A DNA stretch of 5,870 nt from an uncultured Fibrobacterota bacterium (GCA_903888815.1 CAISVC010000264.1:1-5870), one strand, 5' to 3'; positions 1 to 5,870 are shown, numbered from the stretch's first letter. A program made the numbers and translations. Notes: a model not told the origin generated them from the letters alone.

Positions 1-681
1 ACCACCGATGTCACCCAGGCCGACTATGTTGCGCTCGTGGGAGAAAATCCCTCACTCTTTACCGGCAATTCGCGGCGACCGGTGGAGCAAGTCACCTGGT
101 ACGACGCGGTTCTTTACTGCAATGCCCGCAGCAAGCGCGATCACCTCGATACGGTCTATTCTTATCTATCGGTTATCGGCACGCCGGGCAACGGATGCAC
201 CGGTCTCGATAGTCTGAAAATCGATTTTTCGAAGAAAGGTTACCATCTTCCGACCGAGGCGCAGTGGGAGTATGCCTGCCGCGCCGGAAGCACGACGGCA
301 TATTTCTGGGGTGATGATTCAACCATAACTGTAAGGGGGCTGTATTCATGGTATTACGAGAACAGCCCCGATTCTACACAACCAGTCGCGACAAAGCTTC
401 CCAATGCGTGGGGATTATATGATATGAGCGGTAATGTATTCCAGTGGTGCAACGATTGGTATGACTACTATAAGAGCGATAGCGCACAGACCGACCCGAC
501 AGGTCCGTCGGAACCCGGGATTTACGGATATTACCACGTGGTGCGCGGGGGCTCGTGGCTCTTAAATTACGGCAGCTGGCATGTCGACGGTCTATGCCGT
601 TCTGCGGCCCGGGCCACCGGCAACCCTGGCTACTTTTACCAAACCAATTGTTTAGGCTTCGGCTTCCGTTGTGCGCGGTAG
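1..681 (+). CDS. SUMF1/FGE-fold (formylglycine-generating-enzyme-like) protein, 5' truncated by window edge
   Basis: The reading frame is open from base 1 to the TAG at 679-681 (226 residues visible), so the true start lies upstream; the first internal ATG in this frame, at 37, is not a plausible start because family sequence precedes it (VTQADY, residues 4-9). Family signatures appear in order: VEQVTWYDAV then YCNARS, LPTEAQWEYACRAG, WGLYDMSGNVFQW, VVRGGSW (residues 180-186), and a terminal GFGFRCAR. This is the C-type-lectin-like sulfatase-modifying-factor fold. True FGE uses a cysteine pair, the second directly followed by AAR; here that position is Ser201 in CRSAAR (residues 199-204) and the position five residues earlier is Asp, so the catalytic pair appears absent. 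I infer a secreted or surface protein using the fold for binding or another role, not sulfatase maturation. No sulfatase gene is visible. The signal peptide, if any, is outside the window. Confidence 0.88.
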   Translation, partial: TTDVTQADYVALVGENPSLFTGNSRRPVEQVTWYDAVLYCNARSKRDHLDTVYSYLSVIGTPGNGCTGLDSLKIDFSKKGYHLPTEAQWEYACRAGSTTAYFWGDDSTITVRGLYSWYYENSPDSTQPVATKLPNAWGLYDMSGNVFQWCNDWYDYYKSDSAQTDPTGPSEPGIYGYYHVVRGGSWLLNYGSWHVDGLCRSAARATGNPGYFYQTNCLGFGFRCAR

Positions 682-708
682 AGGTAGTACTTTTTTTTCA
701 GTTGTTGA

Positions 709-737
709 TGAACAGTCGCAACAGAAGTAGTTATACT
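709..737 (+). promoter_or_regulatory. candidate sigma70-type promoter upstream of the first GH30 gene
   Basis: TGAACA at 709-714 (4 of 6 to TTGACA) and TATACT at 732-737 (5 of 6 to TATAAT) are separated by 17 nt. A start near 744 would give a leader of about 17 nt carrying the ribosome-binding site at 748-756. The 80-bp gap after the SUMF1-like gene is the only place before the hydrolases with room for a promoter. This is consensus matching by eye; the promoter preference of this organism is unknown. Confidence 0.35.
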
Positions 738-739
738 TT

Positions 740-998
740 ATTAATTGAAGGGGGGATTGTATGTTCAATGCAAGGCTTGGAACGATCAACAACGGGAGAA
801 TGATTTTATTGCTCGGTGCGGTGTTATTAGCCGGCATGATGGCCCCTGCAAACGCCGTGCTCAAGGCGAAGTGGCGCTATTCATCGCAGAACTCGAAATG
901 GGTTGCGGAAGCGCAGTTGCCTATAGTGACCTACACGGCCCAGGCGACGGAAGTCGTCCTTGACACCACGGTCAAATACCAGACCATGGACGGCTGGG
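740..998 (+). repeat. direct repeat copy A: leader and 5' end of first GH30 gene
   Basis: This segment is repeated at 5612-5870 with an offset of 4872 bp. From the ATG onward the two copies align without gaps over 238 nt with 24 mismatches. Similarity continues into the leader (shared GGATTGT next to the ATG, with a purine-rich ribosome-binding site) and fades about 20 bp above the start codon. The right end of the repeat is unknown because copy B reaches the window edge. The identical blocks in this copy are 827-878 and 941-998. Confidence 0.92.
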
Positions 999-2467
999 GC
1001 GGCAGCCCGAACGAAGTCGGCGTGGAAGCGCTGCATCATTTATCCCCGGCCAATCAGGACTCGGTGATAAAATTGCTGTTTGATACGGTGACGGGCTGCA
1101 AATTCAATATGATCCGCCTGCCTATCGGCTGCAGCGATTTCTCGCTCAGCGGTTATACGCTCGATGACGTCGCCAACGATTATACGATGTCTAATATAAG
1201 CATCGACCGCGACAAAGTGCTCACGCTTGCATTTACCAAGGCGGCCATGGGATATAACCCGAATCTCAAGGTATGGGGAAGCCCGTGGTCGGCGCCGCCG
1301 TGGATGAAAAATAACAACAATTGGTGGGGGGGCGGGGCCAACACCGACGAATGCGCAGTTAAACAGGATGCCCAGACGCTCACCGCCTACGCGCTTTATT
1401 TTTCAAGGGCAGTCACGCTCTACCAGAATTACGGGATCCCTTTTTTCGCGCTTTCATTCCAGAATGAGCCTCGTGTCTGTCAGCCGTTTCCTTCCACCCG
1501 GTGGAGCGGCGGGGCAACGATGGAGAATTTCATGAAGAATTATTTATACCCGAGAATGCATGCCGATCACCTTGATGTCAAGCTCTGGACGCCGACCATG
1601 AATGTTGCCGACCACACCTATTTTTCCCCCCTGCTTGATGATACGTCCACCCACATTGCGGCGGCTTGTTTCCAGTATGAAGGCAAAGACGCTATCGCGT
1701 GGGTACATGCCACCTATCCGAATGTGAAACTATACGCGACCGAATTGGTATGCGGCGGCGGCGACAACCAATGGGCGTATGCCTTTAACCCGACTTTCGC
1801 GGATGTAAAGTTTTATATAGCAAACGGCGCCGGCGGGGCATTTCAGTGGAACCTTATATTGGAAAAAAACGGCAGTTCCGGCCCCATGATAAATTTTAAG
1901 CAGAATTGTATGATTACCATGGACACCGTGGCCAAGACGTACACGCTTCAGCCGCAATATTACGTCCTCAAGCATTTCAGCTATTACATCAGGCCGGGCT
2001 CACGGGTCATCGGCATGACGGGAAATTATGCGGCTAATGTGGTTGCGGTCAAAAATCCGAATGGAAGCCTTGCGGCGGTTGCGCAGAACTTGAACACGGG
2101 CAATCAGGGGATTGCGATCCGTTTCGGAACGCAAATGGTCACCGCCACCATGCCGGGGTCATCGTTCAGCAGCTTCATGATCTATGACTCATCAGCCAAT
2201 AGTATCCAAAGGCCTACGGGCAATTTCGTTTCTGAACAACAAGTAAAGATCAGAATAACCGGCACAGAAAACGGCATTTCTATTAATCCACAGGGATGCG
2301 CCTATGAGCTTAAGGTGATTGGAATCGACGGGAGCATTAAAGCGACAGTATCGTCAATGAGAAGCGGGACGGACATGATAAAAGTTCAGGATATGGCGCC
2401 GGGCATTTATTTCATGAATGGCCTGGTTGACGGGAAGAGATATGTTTCATCGGTCCTTGTTCCGTAA
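761..2467 (+). CDS. secreted GH30-family glycoside hydrolase with C-terminal T9SS-like sorting domain
   Basis: The 568-residue protein starts at an ATG five bases behind a strong purine-rich ribosome-binding site (748-756). Residues 1-32 form a Sec signal peptide (basic start, hydrophobic core from 14 to 28, likely cleavage after ANA at 32). The catalytic TIM barrel spans roughly residues 70-400: DGWGGS at 77-82, RLPIGCSDFS at 119-128, WGSPWSAPPWMK at 172-183, the acid/base Glu236 in QNEP, and the likely nucleophile Glu328 in YATEL. FQWN (361-364) follows on a late strand. Residues about 400-480 match the beta-sandwich that accompanies GH30 barrels. The last ~70 residues (VIGIDG, then MAPGIYFMNG) resemble a T9SS sorting domain. 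GH30 enzymes are retaining hydrolases acting on beta-linked glucose, xylose, fucose or galactose glycans; the subfamily, and so the substrate, cannot be fixed here. An Asn/Trp/Gly-rich loop (KNNNNWWGGG) follows the SPW motif. The next hydrolase starts 33 bp after the stop. Confidence 0.9.
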   Translation: MFNARLGTINNGRMILLLGAVLLAGMMAPANAVLKAKWRYSSQNSKWVAEAQLPIVTYTAQATEVVLDTTVKYQTMDGWGGSPNEVGVEALHHLSPANQDSVIKLLFDTVTGCKFNMIRLPIGCSDFSLSGYTLDDVANDYTMSNISIDRDKVLTLAFTKAAMGYNPNLKVWGSPWSAPPWMKNNNNWWGGGANTDECAVKQDAQTLTAYALYFSRAVTLYQNYGIPFFALSFQNEPRVCQPFPSTRWSGGATMENFMKNYLYPRMHADHLDVKLWTPTMNVADHTYFSPLLDDTSTHIAAACFQYEGKDAIAWVHATYPNVKLYATELVCGGGDNQWAYAFNPTFADVKFYIANGAGGAFQWNLILEKNGSSGPMINFKQNCMITMDTVAKTYTLQPQYYVLKHFSYYIRPGSRVIGMTGNYAANVVAVKNPNGSLAAVAQNLNTGNQGIAIRFGTQMVTATMPGSSFSSFMIYDSSANSIQRPTGNFVSEQQVKIRITGTENGISINPQGCAYELKVIGIDGSIKATVSSMRSGTDMIKVQDMAPGIYFMNGLVDGKRYVSSVLVP

Positions 2468-2487
2468 GATAGTCGTGCAATGGTAAC

Positions 2488-2498
2488 AGGGGAGGGGG
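2488..2498 (+). promoter_or_regulatory. ribosome-binding site that decides the start of the GH71/99-like gene
   Basis: An AGG/GGAGGGGG purine tract, with GGAGG at 2491-2495, lies five bases before the ATG at 2501. The in-frame ATG at 2480 has only a weak TAAG-like sequence upstream, and starting there would place this tract inside the coding region. The same spacing is seen at both GH30 starts, which favours 2501. Confidence 0.7.
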
Positions 2499-2500
2499 AT

Positions 2501-4108
2501 ATGAGCTCTAAAATGAGTCCTGCGATCCGTAAAATGACCACCCGGTTCCCGCGCAAAGCGTTGACATTAGCTATTGTTGTACTCTGGATTGTGGGCGTGA
2601 AGACAAACGCTCAGGACACGGTCGACGCCACGACCTTGAACTGCAAGTACATGTTCGGATACCAGGGCTGGCAGCGAGCCCAGGGCGACGGATGCAACAG
2701 CGGCTGGCAACATTGGATACGGAGCGGCACCACCCCGACCGGCACCAATATGACCGTGGATCTTTTTCCCGATTTAACGGAATGTGGTTCCAATGAGTTG
2801 TACGCCACGAGCATGCATTACAGCAACGGGAGCGTGGTGGGATTGTATTCGACCTGTAATGAAACGACAATAATGCGGCATTTCAAATGGATGAAGGACT
2901 ATCATGTCGACGGCGCATGGGTGCAGCGCTTCGGCCCCAACCATGTGGGATGGACTGAATCGACCAATAAGACGCTGCTCAGTTGCAAGAAAGCGGCGGA
3001 AACCTATGGCAGGGTGTTTGTGGTGATGTACGATGTCAGCGGGGCGAGCAATTCGACGCTTTTCAATAATCTTACACAGGACTGGATGTATCTGGTCGAT
3101 ACGTTTAAAGTCACGCAGAGCCCGCGCTATTTGTATCATAAAGGCAAGCCGCTGGTTTCGGTGTGGGGGTTTGGTTTTCCCGACCGGTCAATAACAGCGG
3201 CTGTTGCCACACAGATAGTGCAATGGTTTCATACCGGTGCAGCCGCCAAGTATCAGGCCACGGTCATGGCCGGAGTCATCAGCAGTGGTGATATCAATTG
3301 GAGGACAATAGCAGAACCATGGGCCTCTGCAATCAGGACCGCGGACATCATCAGCCCGTGGTTTGTAGGAAGCTTCAATACGGCGGCCGGGGCTGATGGG
3401 TTCAATACAAACAGGATCGTTCCGGATCTCGCCGAATGTAAAACACTTGGAAAAGATTATCTGCCCGTCATCTGGCCGGGTTTTTCCTGGTCAAACATGC
3501 ATGCGGGTTCCACGCCTCAAAACCAGATCCCGCGTCTTGGGGGTGCCCTTTTCTGGGAGCAGGTGTACAATTGCATCAGCTCGGGCGCGACCATGCTTTA
3601 CAATGCGATGTTTGACGAAATCGATGAAGGCACCGCAATGCTGAAGGCCTGTCCGAAGCGTTCTCTGGCACCCAACGAGGGGTACTGGCTGACGCTCGAC
3701 GCGGACGGGTATAACAACTTGCCGAGCGACTGGTATCTCCGTCTGGCCGGTTGCGCAAAGAAAGTGCTCTGCAACCCGACACTATTGACCAAGACCATGC
3801 CAATCGACCCTAATAATCCCACTTCAATTAGAAAAGAAGACCGCCACAGTCCCGTGCCTTTGGCCGGGGAAAGGATTTACATCAGGGGCGGAACACTTGA
3901 TCTCAAACTCGGACCTGATGAAAAGGCGAATGTGGTCCTTTATAAGATAGATGGCAGGGAGCAAAAGGTATTTGAATGCAGGAGCAGGGGCGGAACCGCA
4001 CAGGTCTCATTGTTCACACAGGGGAAAATTATCAACGGGGTATATCTGCTGCAACTTAAAATCGATAACAGTATAGTCGAGAACAAAATACTCGCCATAA
4101 CACGGTGA
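2501..4108 (+). CDS. secreted GH71/GH99-like glycoside hydrolase with C-terminal T9SS-like domain
   Basis: From the ATG at 2501 the protein has 535 residues (542 if the ATG at 2480 is used). Residues 1-37 are a signal peptide with an unusually long basic N-region (RK and RFPRK before the hydrophobic core at 20-33) and likely cleavage after TNA. The barrel domain covers about 45-430. Motifs typical of the bacterial GH71/99-like group are YQGW (54-57), FPDL, HFKWMKDYHVDG (127-138) leading to WVQRF (140-144), VIWPGFSW, and FDEIDEGTAM (371-380). The last resembles the EWHEGT motif that carries catalytic acids in GH99, so Glu373, Asp375 and Glu376 are the candidate active-site residues by analogy. 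GH99 cleaves alpha-mannosides and GH71 alpha-1,3-glucan; activity of this branch is not inferable. Residues about 440-535 form a tail with VVLYKIDGRE and INGVYLLQL, like T9SS sorting domains. The gene follows the GH30 gene by 33 bp and is probably in the same transcript. Confidence 0.82.
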   Translation: MSSKMSPAIRKMTTRFPRKALTLAIVVLWIVGVKTNAQDTVDATTLNCKYMFGYQGWQRAQGDGCNSGWQHWIRSGTTPTGTNMTVDLFPDLTECGSNELYATSMHYSNGSVVGLYSTCNETTIMRHFKWMKDYHVDGAWVQRFGPNHVGWTESTNKTLLSCKKAAETYGRVFVVMYDVSGASNSTLFNNLTQDWMYLVDTFKVTQSPRYLYHKGKPLVSVWGFGFPDRSITAAVATQIVQWFHTGAAAKYQATVMAGVISSGDINWRTIAEPWASAIRTADIISPWFVGSFNTAAGADGFNTNRIVPDLAECKTLGKDYLPVIWPGFSWSNMHAGSTPQNQIPRLGGALFWEQVYNCISSGATMLYNAMFDEIDEGTAMLKACPKRSLAPNEGYWLTLDADGYNNLPSDWYLRLAGCAKKVLCNPTLLTKTMPIDPNNPTSIRKEDRHSPVPLAGERIYIRGGTLDLKLGPDEKANVVLYKIDGREQKVFECRSRGGTAQVSLFTQGKIINGVYLLQLKIDNSIVENKILAITR

Positions 4109-4110
4109 AT

Positions 4111-4143
4111 ACAACGAAAAATGCTTTCGGACAGCGTTGTTTT
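4111..4143 (+). terminator. weak candidate terminator hairpin after the GH71/99-like gene
   Basis: ACAACG (4111-4116) can pair with CGTTGT (4135-4140), beginning 3 nt after the stop codon and followed by a short T run (4140-4143). A GCT/AGC pairing inside the loop (4123-4125 with 4133-4135) could lengthen it. The stem is short and A/T-rich and the U tract is only four bases, so termination would be partial at best. Confidence 0.28.
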
Positions 4144-4165
4144 CAAATAGCCGATAAAATAAAAA

Positions 4166-4203
4166 GCTACTCGTCCACGCCTGCGAAGCAGAGAACGAGT
4201 AGC
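4166..4203. repeat. compound inverted repeat in the gap before the outer-membrane barrel gene
   Basis: GCTACTCGT (4166-4174) and ACGAGTAGC (4195-4203) are perfect 9-bp arms. Within the 20-nt loop, CTGC (4181-4184) and GCAG (4188-4191) form an inner stem closed by GAA. Five A residues (4161-4165) directly precede the left arm, so on the minus strand the stem is followed at once by TTTTT, the classical intrinsic-terminator arrangement. On the plus strand the T run (4214-4218) begins 10 nt after the stem. It may be a terminator, a leader structure for the barrel gene, or a dispersed palindromic repeat. No minus-strand gene is visible that would need it. Confidence 0.7.
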
Positions 4204-4238
4204 GGCAAAACTGTTTTTAAAACGGCGAAGGAAATGAT

Positions 4239-5606
4239 ATGAGAATAAATTACCGGCGAACAACATTCAGCAGGCATTCATTAGCAGCGGCGTTTTTCTT
4301 CTGCACCGGCGTATTCGCCGGGACCGTGGCCGTGGCCGCGGATTCGACAGAGTCCATGAAAAAAATCGCCATTTCGGGATACGGAGCCATTGAGGCTGGT
4401 AAGATTGTTGCCGGGCGGTATCAATATCAGATGTCAGCACCGGAAATAAATACCTGGGTAGGACACGTTTATGCCGGTCTTTCGGTAAAAAGCACGTTAA
4501 ACGAACATTGTTCGGTCCATATTTCTCTTGAATCGCGTTTCTGGTACAACACCAGTCCAATGTTTCTGGTACCTGATGCGAGCTCTTTTGGCGCTCCGAC
4601 GCAATACTTTGACGTTACCATCCCCAATGCGGAAGGCATTCTATCGTTCGGCGATAAAGAAAAGTCTGCTTTCACTATCAATATAGGTCGATTTGAGTAC
4701 AAATACAACCCGCAGGCGCAGGATCTCGGCGAGTATCTTTTCCGTTCCGGGTGTTACCCGGCCTATATCCAAACGAATTTTGATCTTCCATTAGCACGTA
4801 TTAACGGCATTGCCGTATCGCATACGCTTTTCAATTTTCTGCGTCAGGATCTTTTATTAACTACGATGACTAACATTCGTCCGTACCTGGATTTCAACCT
4901 CACTTATATAGCGGATGTGTCTTTAGGCAAGGTGTTTGATATCGGCGGCGGCATTTCATTTGATCATCTTATTTCCGTGGATTCGACTGAAACGATAAAC
5001 GCGTATACTTCCAATGGTTATCTTAAAGCCCCCGGTGACACCGCGTACTATACGTTTCAGGGGACCAAGTTGATGCTGCGTTTCATGTTTGATCCAAAGA
5101 GGCTTTTTAATGCTTCGTTTTTTGGGGAAAAAGATGGCATTATCTATGCCGAAGCGGCAGTCCTTGGTTTAAAAGATTATCCCAAAAGCACTATGTGGGA
5201 CTCAACGAATGTTTACAGCAACATGTATGGGTATAACAATACCTTCGAGAAAATGCCGGTTATGATAGGATGCAACATCCCTACCTTCAAGCTGCTTGAC
5301 GTTCTTTCTGTGGAAGGTGAGTGGTTTGGGTCAAAATATCAGGATTCCTATGAAAGCTATATGAACAGGAAGCCTGCACCGGTTAGACCGATAAATTTTG
5401 CAAATGAAGAAACTTACAAACATGACAATTGGAAATGGGCTATTTATGCAAAAAAAACCATCTTTGGCGGGGTGTCGCTTATCGGGCTGGTCGGCCGCGA
5501 CCACCTGCGGTCTGAAACGTATATAGGGCAATATAGAGATTATGGGGCGACATTCGAGTTGCCCAATCATCGGTACTGGATGGTGAAAATCAAATATAAC
5601 TTTTAA
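4239..5606 (+). CDS. outer-membrane beta-barrel protein of unknown specificity (porin-like)
   Basis: The 455-residue protein starts at an ATG five bases after AAGGAA (4228-4233). Residues 1-34 are a signal peptide with basic start, hydrophobic core at about 15-33, and cleavage near AVAA. The mature part has alternating polar and aromatic/hydrophobic segments typical of amphipathic strands, for example VYAGLSVKST, SVHISLESRFWY, FTINIGRFEYKY and LDFNLTYIADVSLG. The C-terminus, RYWMVKIKYNF, has the alternating aromatic pattern ending in Phe expected of a BAM-recognised beta-signal. It is much shorter than TonB-dependent receptors (usually above 700 residues) and no plug domain is apparent. I do not recognise a named family; it resembles uncharacterised barrels of Fibrobacterota-type genomes. 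Flanking secreted hydrolases suggest uptake of oligosaccharides or a surface role, but this is inference. It is 130 bp from the preceding gene and 26 bp from the next, so it may be co-transcribed with the second GH30 copy. Confidence 0.72.
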   Translation: MRINYRRTTFSRHSLAAAFFFCTGVFAGTVAVAADSTESMKKIAISGYGAIEAGKIVAGRYQYQMSAPEINTWVGHVYAGLSVKSTLNEHCSVHISLESRFWYNTSPMFLVPDASSFGAPTQYFDVTIPNAEGILSFGDKEKSAFTINIGRFEYKYNPQAQDLGEYLFRSGCYPAYIQTNFDLPLARINGIAVSHTLFNFLRQDLLLTTMTNIRPYLDFNLTYIADVSLGKVFDIGGGISFDHLISVDSTETINAYTSNGYLKAPGDTAYYTFQGTKLMLRFMFDPKRLFNASFFGEKDGIIYAEAAVLGLKDYPKSTMWDSTNVYSNMYGYNNTFEKMPVMIGCNIPTFKLLDVLSVEGEWFGSKYQDSYESYMNRKPAPVRPINFANEETYKHDNWKWAIYAKKTIFGGVSLIGLVGRDHLRSETYIGQYRDYGATFELPNHRYWMVKIKYNF

Positions 5607-5611
5607 CGCTT

Positions 5612-5870
5612 TTTTATCAAAGGGAGGATTGTATGTTCAACGCAAAGCATGGAACGATCAAAAACGGGAGAATGGTTTTATTTCTCAGTGTGGTATTGTT
5701 AGCCGGCATGATGGCCCCTGCAAACGCCGTGCTCAAGGCGAAGTGGCGCTCTTCGACGCAGAACACGAAATGGGGCGCCGAAGTGCAGTTAACAATAGTA
5801 AACTACACGGCTCAGGCGACGGAAGTCGTCCTTGACACCACGGTCAAATACCAGACCATGGACGGCTGGG
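5612..5870 (+). repeat. direct repeat copy B: leader and 5' end of second GH30 gene
   Basis: This is the partner of 740-998. The blocks identical to copy A are 5699-5750 (52 nt) and 5813-5870 (58 nt, running into the window edge). All 24 mismatches in the coding part lie outside these blocks. Upstream of the leader, the sequence (tail of the barrel gene) has no resemblance to the sequence upstream of copy A. Confidence 0.92.
5633..5870 (+). CDS. second GH30-family glycoside hydrolase, 3' truncated by window edge
   Basis: Seventy-nine complete codons are visible. The ATG is five bases after AAAGGGAGG (5620-5627). The signal peptide (MFNAKHG to ANA at residue 32) and the first mature segment align without gaps to the first GH30 gene, with about 65 of 79 residues identical. 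The visible part ends at TMDGW, the entry to the GH30 barrel, so catalytic residues are not in view; assignment rests on paralogy. Substitutions are mostly in the signal-peptide core and the 40-57 stretch (for example Y40S, V48G, P54T, T57N). The 26-bp gap after the barrel gene leaves no room for a promoter of its own, so it probably depends on read-through or on a promoter inside the barrel gene. Confidence 0.85.
   Translation, partial: MFNAKHGTIKNGRMVLFLSVVLLAGMMAPANAVLKAKWRSSTQNTKWGAEVQLTIVNYTAQATEVVLDTTVKYQTMDGW

Noticed and set aside
690..699. T8 run after the SUMF1-like stop as an intrinsic terminator
   Set aside because: No stable stem precedes the T run; only a 3-bp CCG/CGG pairing was found.
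703..723. Inverted repeat TGTTG/CAACA with an 11-nt loop before GH30
   Set aside because: A five-base stem is expected by chance at this size, has no T run and overlaps the promoter candidate.
745..963. Overlapping + frame ORF at the GH30 5' end, conserved at 5629-5835 in the second copy
   Set aside because: Both encode similar peptides only because the underlying DNA is ~90% identical; the frame lacks its own ribosome-binding site and the GH30 frame has signal peptide and family motifs.
2571..3139. Minus-strand ORFs of 67-121 codons across the GH71/99-like gene
   Set aside because: They lie opposite a well-supported gene, have Arg/Ser/Cys-rich compositions typical of shadow frames, and show no recognisable domain.
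4137..4160. Promoter for the barrel gene: TTGTTT with TAAAAT
   Set aside because: Spacing between the elements is only 12 nt, and the start would fall in the left arm of the hairpin; support is too weak to list.
3940..4266. Minus-strand 108-codon ORF over the intergenic gap
   Set aside because: It overlaps two gene ends, its start lies inside the barrel gene, and it shows no domain; the hairpin at 4166-4203 also lies within it.
4239..4340. Tat signal (RR at residues 6-7) or lipobox (Cys22) in the barrel protein
   Set aside because: RRTTFS does not fit the twin-arginine consensus spacing, and FFFC lacks the small residues of a lipobox; a Sec signal with AVAA cleavage fits better.
761..5870. 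Transposon or IS-mediated duplication of the GH30 gene
   Set aside because: No transposase, terminal inverted repeats or target-site duplication was seen at the repeat edges in the window.

Overview
The window reads as a piece of a polysaccharide-degradation locus from a Gram-negative bacterium, most likely in or near Fibrobacterota (Chitinispirillum-like) or another member of the FCB superphylum. The evidence is protein style, not a marker gene. There is a SUMF1/FGE-fold protein of the type abundant in those genomes. Two secreted enzymes end in domains resembling type IX secretion (T9SS) sorting tails. A small outer-membrane beta-barrel ends in an aromatic beta-signal. No rRNA, tRNA, phage, IS or CRISPR sequence was seen. 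All genes are on the + strand and coding density is high.

Layout: (1) 1-681, the 3' part of a SUMF1/FGE-fold protein whose start lies outside the window. (2) An 80-bp gap with a candidate promoter. (3) 761-2467, a complete secreted GH30-family glycoside hydrolase with both catalytic glutamates visible. (4) 2501-4108, a secreted GH71/GH99-like hydrolase starting 33 bp after the GH30 stop, so probably co-transcribed. (5) 4109-4238, a non-coding gap with two inverted repeats. (6) 4239-5606, an outer-membrane beta-barrel of unknown specific function. (7) 5633-5870, the first 79 codons of a second GH30 gene, cut off by the window edge.

The main structural signal is that the second GH30 gene is a paralogue of the first. 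Over the 238 nt visible they differ at 24 positions (about 90% identical, counted by hand), and the similarity includes the ribosome-binding region. The differences are clustered: two blocks of 52 and 58 nt are identical even at third codon positions, while the other 128 nt hold all 24 changes. This suggests a diverged tandem duplication with later gene conversion or a younger exchange.

Inferred function: the two hydrolases are exported through the Sec system and probably released or surface-attached through a T9SS-like route. They would attack a polysaccharide outside the cell, and the barrel may let products through the outer membrane. The substrate cannot be read from the sequence. A fungal or yeast wall glycan (beta-1,6-glucan, alpha-1,3-glucan or alpha-mannan) is one speculative option that fits the family pairing. 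No SusC/SusD pair, transporter or regulator is visible, so this is not a classical Bacteroidetes-type PUL within the limits of the window.
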